Shown one piece after another: positions 35,044 through 43,377 of a stretch of DNA of 64,000 nucleotides. Numbering within the stretch: position 1 is the first letter of the stretch; each line of letters begins with the position of its first letter. A program made the position numbers and the translations under genes. The stretch spans positions 310,001 through 374,000 of the forward strand of contig NZ_JBBOWX010000001.1 in NCBI RefSeq assembly GCF_038007285.1. Direction: 5' to 3'. Under the pieces are notes generated by a model. It saw only the letters and a program-made list of their open reading frames with translations, was not told the origin of the DNA and searched no databases. The DNA is from Sporosarcina sp. FSL K6-3457 (GTDB lineage Bacteria > Bacillota > Bacilli > Bacillales_A > Planococcaceae).

Positions 35044-35826
35044 ATGTGGACGTTATATGATAAGTTAATTGGACAAATAAGTGATGAATATATCGCTAAT
35101 GAGGTGATTGCTGGCCTTTCCTGGACTGCGATTCAGTCAAAATCACTTGGATTAGCGATGAGCATGCCTCGTTCTTTACAGCCATCGCCTCTTTCTGGTA
35201 ATTGCCAGGGTCAACCTATACAGAAGTTAGCTAATAGTATAAAGTCTTGGGACTTTTTTGAGGCTTCGTTAGGTTTAAGTGCTATTAACTCTGCCACGAA
35301 TACCCTGGAATCGGTTCTGTCTATGGAAAGCGAAGGATACAGACAATTAGGTTCGAAAAGTGCGCTTAGCCTTATTGCCGATAAAGTGACTGGTAAACGT
35401 GTGGCGGTTATCGGACATTTTCCTGATTTAGATAAGCTGGCTTCTACTTGCCAACTGACTATTTTGGAAAGAAGGCTACAAATCGGGGATACACCAGATC
35501 CAGCTGCAGAATATCTACTACCTGAGCAAGATATTGTGATTATGACATCCTCAACATTGATTAATAAAACGGCTCCTAGATTGTTAGAGCTATCGAAAGA
35601 TGCTGTGACCATTATGCTTGGACCAAGCACGCCGCTGTCACCGGTTCTTTTTGAAATGGGGGTAGATATGATCAGTGGTTTAATCGTCGAGGACGAGGAG
35701 AATGTTCTGCGTTGCGTAAAAGAAGGAGGCGGTATGCGAACTTTCCGAAACGCGGTGAGATATGTAAATCTTGCGAAGGCTGATTCTCTAATTGGAAAGT
35801 GGGAGATGAAAAGTGAAAGAGTTTAA
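35044..35826 (+). CDS. DUF364 protein, second paralogue
   Basis: The 260-residue protein shares the fold of the divergent DUF4213/DUF364 gene: an N-terminal half with SWTAIQSKSLGLAMSM and a C-terminal half with RVAVIGHFPDLDKL, MTSSTLINKTAPRLL, GPSTPLSPVLFEMGVDMISG. AAGGAGGG precedes the ATG. It overlaps the FmdE-like gene. In sequence it has diverged strongly from its paralogue, so the two probably act on different ligands or steps. Confidence 0.85.
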   Translation: MWTLYDKLIGQISDEYIANEVIAGLSWTAIQSKSLGLAMSMPRSLQPSPLSGNCQGQPIQKLANSIKSWDFFEASLGLSAINSATNTLESVLSMESEGYRQLGSKSALSLIADKVTGKRVAVIGHFPDLDKLASTCQLTILERRLQIGDTPDPAAEYLLPEQDIVIMTSSTLINKTAPRLLELSKDAVTIMLGPSTPLSPVLFEMGVDMISGLIVEDEENVLRCVKEGGGMRTFRNAVRYVNLAKADSLIGKWEMKSERV

Positions 35827-36382
35827 CGAATTATTGAAAGAAGCAGCGGAATATCATGGTCATTTATGTGCGGGTCAAATTTTGGGCGTTAGAATAGGGA
35901 TGGCTGGATTGAAGTGGCTACAAATAGACGAACCAGTGGGGAATAAGAGTCTAATTATTTACGTAGAAACGGATCGTTGTGCGGCCGATGCTTTACAGAC
36001 TGTAACTGGTTGTAAATTAGGAAAAAGATCTTTAAAGCATATGGATTATGGGAAGATGGCTGCAACGTTTGTCAATATATATGAAAATAAAGCAGTTAGG
36101 GTTGTTGTTCCGGGTCATGTTCGGGAATTAGCGAAGAACTATAGTTCGAACAAAGAAAATCCATATATGGAAGCTTACAAAGTCATGCCTGATGAGGAAC
36201 TCCTGCTGTTCGAGGAGGTAATTGTTGATTTTAAACCAGAAGACCTACCCGGTAAGCCTTTACGAAGAATTACATGTGAAAAGTGTGGAGAAGAAGTGAA
36301 TGACGGACGAGAAGTTGTCGTTGACTCGTCAACTATTTGTAAAGCTTGTTACTCAACGCCCTATTATAAAGTAATTCACTAG
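35813..36382 (+). CDS. FmdE-family protein with C-terminal zinc finger
   Basis: The 189-residue protein begins with the FmdE core EAAEYHGHLCAGQILGVRIG (candidate metal ligands His and Cys) followed by DRCAADALQTVTGC. It ends with a treble-clef-like zinc motif, CEKCGEEV and CKACY. FmdE was named from the molybdenum formylmethanofuran dehydrogenase operon; bacterial members have no proven function but associate with metal handling. Its GTG start, GGGAG seven bases upstream, overlaps the DUF364 stop. Confidence 0.88.
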   Translation: MKEFNELLKEAAEYHGHLCAGQILGVRIGMAGLKWLQIDEPVGNKSLIIYVETDRCAADALQTVTGCKLGKRSLKHMDYGKMAATFVNIYENKAVRVVVPGHVRELAKNYSSNKENPYMEAYKVMPDEELLLFEEVIVDFKPEDLPGKPLRRITCEKCGEEVNDGREVVVDSSTICKACYSTPYYKVIH

Positions 36383-36446
36383 TCATGGAGAGAGCTGGCA
36401 TTTCACTATGTATGAGACATCTAAAGAATCATCTGAAAAAATAAAG

Positions 36447-36477
36447 GCAACAACGCTGCTCTCTCAGCATTGTTGCA
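36447..36477. other. Stem-loop between convergent genes
   Basis: GCAACAACGCTG / CAGCATTGTTGC with one mismatch; no T run, so it is only a possible terminator. Confidence 0.4.
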
Positions 36478-36522
36478 TGATGTCATCAAGGTATAGTTCG
36501 ACCTATTCATAGCGGATTCCAG

Positions 36523-36936
36523 TTACGAGAGATCATTCAATTCCGCATTCAATTTCTTCGCCTGATTTCTGAAATAAAGATAGAAAGAAGTCCAGAAAAT
36601 AGCATAGACGACAATGAATAATCCTAGTGTCAGTAAGAAGCTTTTCATAGTAAATGGAATCCAGCCAATGCCAAACGCCAAAATAAAGTACAGCACAACA
36701 ACTGTTACGAAGTGGAGCGCGGTCTGTTGAGAGAGGCGCAAATTGGTATTTTCGAAATAGAGTGGGCTGACTGTGAAAAACCATCCGCTGAAAATAGAGC
36801 CGAGTGAATTTTTTAAGAATAATTGCCCGTCTAACACGTCCTGCTCGCCCCAAAAAACGACGGAATTCGTTAATAGTACAGCGATAAATGCGCCAAAGAA
36901 AATACCAATCATACTACGGAATAAAAAGGTTTTCAT
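36523..36936 (-). CDS. DUF3021 membrane protein
   Basis: The 137-residue protein has four predicted membrane helices and the DUF3021 layout. These proteins are nearly always encoded right after a LytTR regulator, as here (four-base overlap), and are thought to modulate it. It ends with a charged tail. It is the last gene of a leftward ABC exporter operon. Confidence 0.88.
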   Translation of the reverse strand: MKTFLFRSMIGIFFGAFIAVLLTNSVVFWGEQDVLDGQLFLKNSLGSIFSGWFFTVSPLYFENTNLRLSQQTALHFVTVVVLYFILAFGIGWIPFTMKSFLLTLGLFIVVYAIFWTSFYLYFRNQAKKLNAELNDLS

Positions 36937-37394
36937 TCGCTCCCCCTCCTCTTGTTCATTTTCAATGATTCTTTAATGGTGTTGACGTATGTGCGAGAAA
37001 CGTATTCCTTTGCCCCTGATTTAAAATAGACGCACAGTGTTCCGTTGAAGGACGCTTCAAAGCTACTCATTTCATGAAGATTAGCGATGACTGATTTAGA
37101 GAGCCGGACGAATTTATTCGAAGGAAGAATTTCTTCTAACTCGTATAGTTTCTCTTTTAATTTAAAAGAACCGTCGGCTGTGACTGCGACAACTCCATCC
37201 TTTTCGCTGTGGCAATAGTGGATGTCGCGGGGCTTTAGGATATGTTGCATATCGCCATCTTTTCCAACAAGGAACTCCGTTTCCCTTCCTTTTATGAAAT
37301 CAAGAATCTCCTGAACAGAATGATCTAATTCTGGAGATTCAATCGTCACTTTTGTTTCTTTATAGGCACTGTCGATGTTCAATGATACTTTCAT
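36933..37394 (-). CDS. LytTR DNA-binding regulator without receiver domain
   Basis: The 153-residue protein has a short N-terminal region and a LytTR domain from about 45 (DIHYCHSEKDGVVAVTADG, FVRLSKSVIANLHEMSSFE, VSRTYVNTIKESL). LytTR-DUF3021 pairs commonly control an adjacent ABC-2 exporter, and a direct-repeat operator with 21-bp spacing lies upstream of this operon. The ATG follows AAGGAGG. Confidence 0.92.
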   Translation of the reverse strand: MKVSLNIDSAYKETKVTIESPELDHSVQEILDFIKGRETEFLVGKDGDMQHILKPRDIHYCHSEKDGVVAVTADGSFKLKEKLYELEEILPSNKFVRLSKSVIANLHEMSSFEASFNGTLCVYFKSGAKEYVSRTYVNTIKESLKMNKRRGSE

Positions 37395-37453
37395 GGCAAG
37401 ACCTCCTTAGATAATAGTATACAACTAATCTACGATTGTCTTGGAGTAGTCTA

Positions 37454-38197
37454 TCAATCCCGTCTTTTATTCGTAAAGCTGATAATAACGAATGCGACCA
37501 GTACTAAACCGGCAATGTAACCGATGGAGATGAGTGTACTGTTGTCAAACACAAGCTGCCCATTCCAAACCGCTATGAAGAGATTATTCATATGGTAGAG
37601 TGAGTTCACGTCAGCGATAATTTGAACGAATTTCGGCATCATGGCAATTGGCATCGTGAAGCCGCCTGTAATCATGACAACTTGGAAAATGACGATGGAA
37701 AAGACCAGCGCTGCGTTCATGCTTTTGAATAAAGAATAGATTGCTGAAGAAATGATCAGCAATACGGCATTCAGGATAATGAAAAATCCGTAAGCACTTA
37801 GAAAACGCACTGGCTGGAACGATAAATCATAAGCAATCATCCCGATGCCATAGACAAGGAAAAAGCCGATGCTTGTAATAATGATGGATTTCAATATGGC
37901 TGACAACAATAGCATTTTTTTCGGAACAGGTGACAGACTGATGCGTTTTTCAACGCCAGTTGTACGGTTCATCACTTGATCGAAACCGAAGGCGAAAAAG
38001 ATGACGCCGAACGTAATGAGTAAGATGAATGACGGTGTGTATGTTTCTGCATAGCTTAAATTTCCTGCATATGTTTGATTGCCGAATAATTGCCCCATGA
38101 ACAGATACGTAACTGGTGGAACAATAATTGTGAAGACCATGTAAAACAATTCTCTTGAAAACATGAGCAGGTCGTATTTTAATTGTGTCGCTAACAT
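37454..38197 (-). CDS. ABC-2 type exporter permease
   Basis: The 247-residue permease has six predicted membrane helices, with the ABC-2 blocks VPPVTYLFMGQLFG and RTTGVEKRISLSPVPKKMLLL. It forms the membrane part of a drug, lipid or peptide exporter with the adjacent ATPase, 13 bp upstream in the operon. The substrate is unknown; similar LytTR-linked exporters have been tied to antimicrobial peptide or antibiotic stress. Confidence 0.9.
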   Translation of the reverse strand: MLATQLKYDLLMFSRELFYMVFTIIVPPVTYLFMGQLFGNQTYAGNLSYAETYTPSFILLITFGVIFFAFGFDQVMNRTTGVEKRISLSPVPKKMLLLSAILKSIIITSIGFFLVYGIGMIAYDLSFQPVRFLSAYGFFIILNAVLLIISSAIYSLFKSMNAALVFSIVIFQVVMITGGFTMPIAMMPKFVQIIADVNSLYHMNNLFIAVWNGQLVFDNSTLISIGYIAGLVLVAFVIISFTNKRRD

Positions 38198-38210
38198 ATT
38201 TTTCTCCTCC

Positions 38211-38930
38211 TTAAATGGATACCTTCGTCAGATAGAATTCGTTAATGGATTTGAACCCCGATGCTAAAATACCTTCTGTTGTGTCGTAGATTTCATTGAT
38301 GCCGTTATTGATGAGCATCACTTTGTCGCAGTACATTTCAATTTCATCCATATTATGTGTTGTTAAAATGACCGTGCCGCCTGTGCGCTTGTTGTAATCG
38401 GTAATGTATGACCATAAGATGTTGCGCATATGAGGGTCTAAACCGGTCGTTGGTTCATCCAAAATCAATAGCTTTGGTTGTGATAAAAAGGCAATCGCTA
38501 GGCTGACAATTTGCTTCCAGCCACCAGAAAGCTTATCGAAATATTTTTTACGGTGTGGTGCCAATTTGAAGTCCTCGATGATGGTGTTGATGTCGAGTGG
38601 TGATTTGTAATAGGCTTTGAATAATTTCAGCAGCTCGACTACTTTTAGTGTTTTGTAAAACTGAGTGGGTTGCAGGACGACAGAAATTTGTTGTCGGATT
38701 TGTTCCAGCTGATTCATCGAGAGTGCTTTAATGTCTTTATCAAACAGGGCAACGTTGCCAGTATCAAATTGCTTGATAGTCATGAGAATTTCGAGGAATG
38801 TTGATTTTCCTGCTCCGTTCTTCCCGATAACCCCGATAACTTCCCCTTCCTTTGCTTGAAAGTCCAGTCCTCTTAGAACGTGGTTGTTGCCGTATGCTTT
38901 TTGCAAGTTGTTGACGTTGATGATGTTCAT
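38211..38930 (-). CDS. ABC exporter ATPase
   Basis: The 239-residue ATPase has Walker A GKNGAGKSTFLEIL, signature LSGGWKQIVSLAIAF and Walker B LLILDEPTTGLD, then the switch His in TTHNMDEIE. The Trp in the signature is unusual but found in ABC-2 drug exporters. First gene of the operon; an inverted repeat and LytTR-type direct repeats lie just upstream. Confidence 0.93.
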   Translation of the reverse strand: MNIINVNNLQKAYGNNHVLRGLDFQAKEGEVIGVIGKNGAGKSTFLEILMTIKQFDTGNVALFDKDIKALSMNQLEQIRQQISVVLQPTQFYKTLKVVELLKLFKAYYKSPLDINTIIEDFKLAPHRKKYFDKLSGGWKQIVSLAIAFLSQPKLLILDEPTTGLDPHMRNILWSYITDYNKRTGGTVILTTHNMDEIEMYCDKVMLINNGINEIYDTTEGILASGFKSINEFYLTKVSI

Positions 38931-38950
38931 TGTAATCCCTCCGATTCAGT

Positions 38951-38966
38951 ACTTTGTAACCAAAGT
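38951..38966. promoter_or_regulatory. Inverted repeat upstream of the exporter operon
   Basis: ACTTTG-TAAC-CAAAGT, six-base arms, 20 bp before the ATPase ATG; a possible operator or leader hairpin. Confidence 0.45.
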
Positions 38967-39001
38967 GTATGATGTTTTTCTTTAGTTGTCGCTGTGATTT
39001 C

Positions 39002-39029
39002 GGTGACTCGTATGAATTGATGAGTGACT
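39002..39029 (-). promoter_or_regulatory. LytTR-type direct-repeat operator of the exporter operon
   Basis: GTGACT recurs at 39003 and 39024, 21 bp apart (GGTGACTCG and AGTGACTTG). The spacing equals that of the cstA operator, while the sequence differs, as expected for a different LytTR regulator. It lies about 75-100 bp before the ATPase start. Confidence 0.6.
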
Positions 39030-39123
39030 TGCAGAAAATGATAGATGAAATACATTTGGTTTTTTGGGTGGTTTGAAAGGAAAATGGGATTCATTAGCAG
39101 AATAGGTAGTAGGGGGTGTGGGG

Positions 39124-39936
39124 ATGAATTCATTGCAACCGAAAAAGCGGAGCAAGCTGCGTATATTTCTTGGCAAGAAAGCGTATCGCTTGAAGCGTTA
39201 TTCGGAATGGTACATAGATGGTAAGAAGTATGCGACAAAGCGGACAGAGACCAAGTTGAGTCATGCTGTGTTTCAACATCGAACGCCTTTGTTTCGTGAG
39301 TTGAAGGATGTTGAGATGGAGTTACAAAGGAATAAAGTCGTCAATTTAAAGATTGCGGTGAAACGGTTGAATGGCATTGTACTTCAACCTGGGGAGACAT
39401 TTTCTTATTGGCGCTTAATTGGCAATACAACGAAACGGAAGGGCTATGTCGAGGGGATGATTTTGCATTATGGGAAAGTAACGACGGGCGTTGGCGGTGG
39501 ATTGTGTCAGTTGTCGAACCTGATTTACTGGATGACGATTCACACGCCTTTGACTGTGACGGAACGTTATCGCCACAGTTACGATGTATTCCCGGATTCA
39601 AAACGTAACCAGCCATTCGGCAGTGGCGCGACCTGTGCATATAACTATTTAGATTTACAAATAAAGAACGAAACGACTGAGCCTTATCAGCTCGTGGTTT
39701 CTGTGACGGATACTTCGCTTGTTGGTGAATGGCGTACGGCAATACCTGCGAGTCGAACGTATAAAGTCTATGAAAAGGATCATAGTTTTTCGCTTGAACT
39801 ATGGGGTGGCTATGTGCGTCATAATTCGATTTATAGAGAAGTATATAACATGAATGGCGAGCAGATTGATGATGAATTTATTACAGAAAATCATGCGATT
39901 ATGATGTATGAGCCGTTTTTGAGCTATGGGGAGTGA
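39124..39936 (+). CDS. VanW family protein
   Basis: The 270-residue protein matches VanW: NLKIAVKRLNGIVLQPGETF, SYWRLIGNTTKRKGYVEGM, GVGGGLCQLSNLIYW and RYRHSYDVFPDS. VanW occurs in some glycopeptide-resistance clusters, but most copies, like this one, lie elsewhere and their role in the envelope is unknown. No van ligase or dehydrogenase genes are near. AGGGGGTG lies five bases before the ATG. Confidence 0.9.
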   Translation: MNSLQPKKRSKLRIFLGKKAYRLKRYSEWYIDGKKYATKRTETKLSHAVFQHRTPLFRELKDVEMELQRNKVVNLKIAVKRLNGIVLQPGETFSYWRLIGNTTKRKGYVEGMILHYGKVTTGVGGGLCQLSNLIYWMTIHTPLTVTERYRHSYDVFPDSKRNQPFGSGATCAYNYLDLQIKNETTEPYQLVVSVTDTSLVGEWRTAIPASRTYKVYEKDHSFSLELWGGYVRHNSIYREVYNMNGEQIDDEFITENHAIMMYEPFLSYGE

Positions 39937-39941
39937 GAGGC

Positions 39942-40334
39942 ATGAGAAACCGAGGTTCTTCCGTTATTATCGAAAATAATAAAGTTGCATTGATTAAAAG
40001 AGTTAGAGCTGGACAAGAATATTATGTTTTTCCAGGTGGTGGAACTGAACAGGGTGAAAGTCCAGAACAAGCCGCGATAAGAGAGACGTTCGAAGAATTA
40101 GGTGTTCATGTTGCGATTAAAGGCAGTCTTGGGATTGTTAATTATAATGGGGTACAGTATTTTTTTATTGCTGAAATTATTGATGGCGTATTCGGAACGG
40201 GGGAAGGGGAAGAGTTTGGGGATGAATGCCGGAATAGAGGTACTTATGAGCCAACATGGGTGGAAGTGGAACAACTATCATCATTGGATGTTTATCCGAT
40301 AGAGATTGCGGAAAAAGTGTCTGCTTTATTATAG
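39942..40334 (+). CDS. NUDIX hydrolase
   Basis: The 130-residue protein has a Nudix box: GGGTEQGESPEQAAIRETFE, then ELG. Such enzymes cleave nucleoside diphosphates linked to another group. The specificity is unknown. The ATG lies six bases after the VanW stop, next to GGGAG. It precedes a second, different NUDIX gene. Confidence 0.9.
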   Translation: MRNRGSSVIIENNKVALIKRVRAGQEYYVFPGGGTEQGESPEQAAIRETFEELGVHVAIKGSLGIVNYNGVQYFFIAEIIDGVFGTGEGEEFGDECRNRGTYEPTWVEVEQLSSLDVYPIEIAEKVSALL

Positions 40335-40361
40335 GTATTGAAATAGTAAGAGGGGGAGCAT

Positions 40362-40850
40362 ATGACGAGTACATACGTTGATTGGGGCGGGCATACGTTA
40401 CGGCTGACTTGGATGGGGAATCTGATGCCAAGTCGGGAATTGATCACAAGTGTGCATGGGATGTGTTTTTATCGCGGGGAGTTAATGATGGTCAATTTGA
40501 ATGACCGTGGTTGGGATTTTCCAGGTGGCCATATCGAAGCTGGGGAAACGGCGGAAGTGTGTTTTAGGCGGGAGGCGATGGAAGAAGGTTATGTGGAGGG
40601 GGATTGTCAGCTGCTTGGTTCGATGGAGGTGAACCACGGAGAGAATTTGTTATGGGATAGTTCTAGTCCTTATCCGAAAGTGGGTTATCAGGTATTTTAT
40701 CGGATGGATATTACAAAGTTACATCCATTTGCGGCTGGATTTGAGTCGTCGGGACGAGTCTTTATTCAACCTAATGAGGCCGCGGATTATCATAAAGGGT
40801 GGCACTCGGTATTGGATGAGATTATTAAGGAGGCGAAGGTGGTGAGATGA
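40362..40850 (+). CDS. NUDIX hydrolase, second gene
   Basis: The 162-residue protein has the Nudix box GGHIEAGETAEVCFRREAME followed by EG. It is not closely similar to the preceding NUDIX protein outside the box. GAGGGGGAG precedes the ATG. Its stop overlaps the start of a GNAT acetyltransferase (ATGA), so these are translationally coupled. Confidence 0.9.
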   Translation: MTSTYVDWGGHTLRLTWMGNLMPSRELITSVHGMCFYRGELMMVNLNDRGWDFPGGHIEAGETAEVCFRREAMEEGYVEGDCQLLGSMEVNHGENLLWDSSSPYPKVGYQVFYRMDITKLHPFAAGFESSGRVFIQPNEAADYHKGWHSVLDEIIKEAKVVR

Positions 40851-41299
40851 ATATTAGAAAGTTGAAGGAGCACGAGACGCCACCCTTTGAGCTCTTACTA
40901 CTAGCAGATCCGTCGCGGGAGATGGTAGAGGAGTATTTGGCGATTGGGGAATGTCGCGTCGCTGAAATGGAAGGCAGGATTATAGGTGTTTATGTGTTGC
41001 TAAAGTTGGATATGAAAACGATGGAAATTATGAATGTAGCAGTACATGAGCGGTTGCATGGTCAGGGAATTGGCAAGAAGCTGGTTGAAGACGCGATTCA
41101 AGTTGCGCGGAAGTTAGGCTTTCAATCACTGGAAGTCGGGACGGGGAATTCGAGTATAGGCCAGTTAGCACTTTATCAGAAATGCGGGTTTCGCATGGAA
41201 GGAGTTATCAAGGATTTTTTCACCGACAACTACAAGGAAGCGATTTTTGAAAATGGTATTCAGTGTAGGGATATGATTCGGCTTACGAGGAGACTTTGA
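40847..41299 (+). CDS. GNAT-family N-acetyltransferase
   Basis: The 150-residue protein has the GNAT core: MEIMNVAVHERLHGQGIGKK with the acetyl-CoA loop Q/RxxGxG, then LEVGTGNSSIGQLALYQKCG. It resembles the YvbK-like subgroup. The substrate is unknown. Last gene of the VanW-NUDIX-NUDIX-GNAT run. Confidence 0.9.
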   Translation: MNIRKLKEHETPPFELLLLADPSREMVEEYLAIGECRVAEMEGRIIGVYVLLKLDMKTMEIMNVAVHERLHGQGIGKKLVEDAIQVARKLGFQSLEVGTGNSSIGQLALYQKCGFRMEGVIKDFFTDNYKEAIFENGIQCRDMIRLTRRL

Positions 41300-41351
41300 A
41301 TGTGAATCGCCAGCTTTTTATAAATAGGTTATTTTATTAAATAGGAAATAA

Positions 41352-41594
41352 ATGAAGGTTTGTGGTTTAATGAAAGTAACCAGTGTCGTTTTAGCGGTTA
41401 TAGTAATCGTTCTAGGGATTTACGGTCTGGTCACTAAAAATTATGCAGCCGTGCCGTATACGCAGTTTCTTACAGGTTTAATGTTTTTAGTTTTAGGAGT
41501 CATCCAGTTCCGGGAAAATCGAAAGGGGCTAGGAATCTTCCTGTTCGTTGTCGCCGGATTTTCTCTTTTCGTAAGTATTGCAGCGTTTTTGTGA
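41352..41594 (+). CDS. DUF3953 small membrane protein
   Basis: The 80-residue protein has three hydrophobic helices and the FLTGLMFLVLGVIQFRE core of DUF3953, a Bacillus family of unknown function. The ribosome binding site is weak; the second Met (41370) is an alternative start. Its 3' end overlaps the start of the next GNAT frame. Confidence 0.8.
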   Translation: MKVCGLMKVTSVVLAVIVIVLGIYGLVTKNYAAVPYTQFLTGLMFLVLGVIQFRENRKGLGIFLFVVAGFSLFVSIAAFL

Positions 41595-42033
41595 AATCCA
41601 TATAAGGGTTATTGATGACATCAATGAATGGCTAGTTAGACAGATAACATTAAAACCGGGACAAGAAAAATATATTGAATCGGTAGACGAATGCATAAAG
41701 GAAGCGAGTACATACCATCAATGGCATCCGGTGGCACTATATGATGGAGAGGATATTATTGGATTTGCGATGTACGGTTCTTTTGGGCCGAATAAAGATA
41801 CTTGGATTGACCGAATAATGATAGATGAAAAATTTCAAGGTAAAGGTTTGGGAAGAAAGGCGATGCAAAAACTGATTGAGATTGTTTCCAAAGAATATGG
41901 GGTAAAGGTGATCTATTTAAGTATCATTGAAGAGAATGAAGTAGCCTTTAATTTATATAAAAGTATTGGATTTGTGTTTATAAATGAAAGGGATCCAAAC
42001 GGGGAGCTTATATTTAAGTATGCGATTAACTAG
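41578..42033 (+). CDS. GNAT acetyltransferase, diamine N-acetyltransferase (BltD)-like
   Basis: The 151-residue frame has IHIRVIDDINEW at the N-terminus, then WIDRIMIDEKFQGKGLGRKA and LSIIEENEVAFNLYKSIGF. It resembles spermine/spermidine acetyltransferases of the BltD type. The start is unclear: the only in-frame candidate is a TTG inside the DUF3953 gene without a good Shine-Dalgarno. The gene may be coupled to DUF3953 or have lost its true start. Confidence 0.75.
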   Translation: MQRFCEIHIRVIDDINEWLVRQITLKPGQEKYIESVDECIKEASTYHQWHPVALYDGEDIIGFAMYGSFGPNKDTWIDRIMIDEKFQGKGLGRKAMQKLIEIVSKEYGVKVIYLSIIEENEVAFNLYKSIGFVFINERDPNGELIFKYAIN

Positions 42034-42066
42034 AGGTGGCATAACAAACCTGAAATTGGAGATAAA

Positions 42067-42243
42067 ATGTTCCTAGTTATGGAACAAATCTATAAAATGA
42101 TTACGCACATGGCGGAGACGTTTGTTGAAATCTACCCACCTAATTCCATTTTGTCACAAATACGTCGGATGACAAACCTTAACTTTCTTAGTAATCTGAT
42201 AGTAAAGGATTGTGAAGTTTTTGTGAGGAGGATGACGAGATGA
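42067..42243 (+). CDS. Possible 58-residue coupled small protein
   Basis: The frame begins MFLVMEQIYKMITHMAETF and ends VFVRRMTR. TTGGAGAT lies about six bases upstream, and its stop codon overlaps the ATG of the lipoprotein gene. No family is recognised. It could equally be a chance frame. Confidence 0.3.
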   Translation: MFLVMEQIYKMITHMAETFVEIYPPNSILSQIRRMTNLNFLSNLIVKDCEVFVRRMTR

Positions 42244-42620
42244 AACGGCTTCTTATATTTCTTTTAATTGTTGGCATGATGGCTGGCTGCTCGAATGTCT
42301 ATAGTGAAGAAGAAGGTTATCGCATGGCGCTTATCAATCATGGTTTTCCGATTCCTAAAAATGCTAGTGAGATTCGACCTGAAATTTGTACGACGGAAAT
42401 TGCAAAATCTGCAAAGTATAAGTTGAAGGATATCGGTGGTAGCCAAGGTGAACCGCCGGCACATTATTTGGCGGAGATCGAAGACTGGGGCTGGACCGAG
42501 TTGGAGGATCAACGCGTTGGTAATATTCATTACTATAAAAAAGAAGGCAAGATTATGTCGCTAGTGTTTCAAAAGCATATTTTTGATGTGTTTGAAATGA
42601 GCGATGAAGTGAAGATGTGA
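42240..42620 (+). CDS. Small hypothetical lipoprotein
   Basis: The 126-residue protein has a lipoprotein signal, LLIVGMMAGCSN with Cys at about 17. The mature part is short and polar (SEIRPEICTTEIAKSAKYKL, EDWGWTELEDQRVGNIHYY) and unassigned. GAGGAGGATG precedes the ATG. A terminator follows directly. Confidence 0.75.
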   Translation: MKRLLIFLLIVGMMAGCSNVYSEEEGYRMALINHGFPIPKNASEIRPEICTTEIAKSAKYKLKDIGGSQGEPPAHYLAEIEDWGWTELEDQRVGNIHYYKKEGKIMSLVFQKHIFDVFEMSDEVKM

Positions 42621-42622
42621 TG

Positions 42623-42650
42623 GAATCCATGTGATATGGGTTCTTTTTTT
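42623..42650 (+). terminator. Intrinsic terminator
   Basis: GAATCCAT / ATGGGTTC stem and a seven-base T run. Confidence 0.85.
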
Positions 42651-42749
42651 GTTGAAACTTTATAGGTCATCATTGTGTAATAATAATTAGTTAGGAGTCC
42701 TTATCTAGGTGTACGGTAATATTTATAAAGAAACGGAGGGAAGAAGAGG

Positions 42750-43283
42750 TTGAAGAAGTTATTTGTCGTGGCGGTACTTGCCATAAGTATAATCCTGTGC
42801 GTTGTGATTTGGTGGGGAAAACCGCTTTATGGTAACGATGAGGCATCCATCGTTGAAGTCATTCGATCTATTGAAGGCTATGAAGCTGAATCGGCTATTA
42901 TAGAAATTTTGGATATAACGGATAGTAGGGAAAATCGGATTGTTAGTCTTATTTTTAATCAGAACCCAGCTTATATGCGTTTGACCAAAAACGTTAAAGG
43001 GAACTATCAATGGTCTCATTTTGAAGTAAGAAGGGATGAATCCCTTTCACAATTTACAATTCATATGCTAGATGAGGATGATGCCCCTCCGACGATACTT
43101 TACGTAGCGAATGAAAACAACAAAATTGCCCAAATTCGTATGACTGTCAATGGCGAAGTTGTGGAGAGTGACATACGTCCTTACGTAAAGGATGTTGTAT
43201 GGGTGGAGTTACCTAAGACTAAGGAGAAGAGTTATCAATTTTACTATACTTATTTCGATGAAGGCGGGAATCAGATTGAGTAG
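42750..43283 (+). CDS. Hypothetical secreted or membrane-anchored protein
   Basis: The 177-residue protein begins with a hydrophobic helix (LFVVAVLAISIILCVVIWW) and continues as an exported beta-rich domain without cysteines. The TTG start follows GGGAAGAAGAGG closely. I do not recognise a family. It lies between a small lipoprotein and the DUF2207 protein and may belong to the same envelope-related set. Confidence 0.65.
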   Translation: MKKLFVVAVLAISIILCVVIWWGKPLYGNDEASIVEVIRSIEGYEAESAIIEILDITDSRENRIVSLIFNQNPAYMRLTKNVKGNYQWSHFEVRRDESLSQFTIHMLDEDDAPPTILYVANENNKIAQIRMTVNGEVVESDIRPYVKDVVWVELPKTKEKSYQFYYTYFDEGGNQIE

Positions 43284-43377
43284 TATGAATAAGTTTTGAA
43301 TGAAATACAAAAGGGAATCTAATGGAGACAAAGGCTTATTTTTTGCCGATTTATAGTAATAGAAAGGGGGGAGTGCG

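Noticed and set aside
39124..39936. Glycopeptide-resistance cluster suggested by VanW.
   Set aside because: No vanH, vanA/B-type ligase, vanX or vanRS genes are nearby; stand-alone VanW proteins are common.
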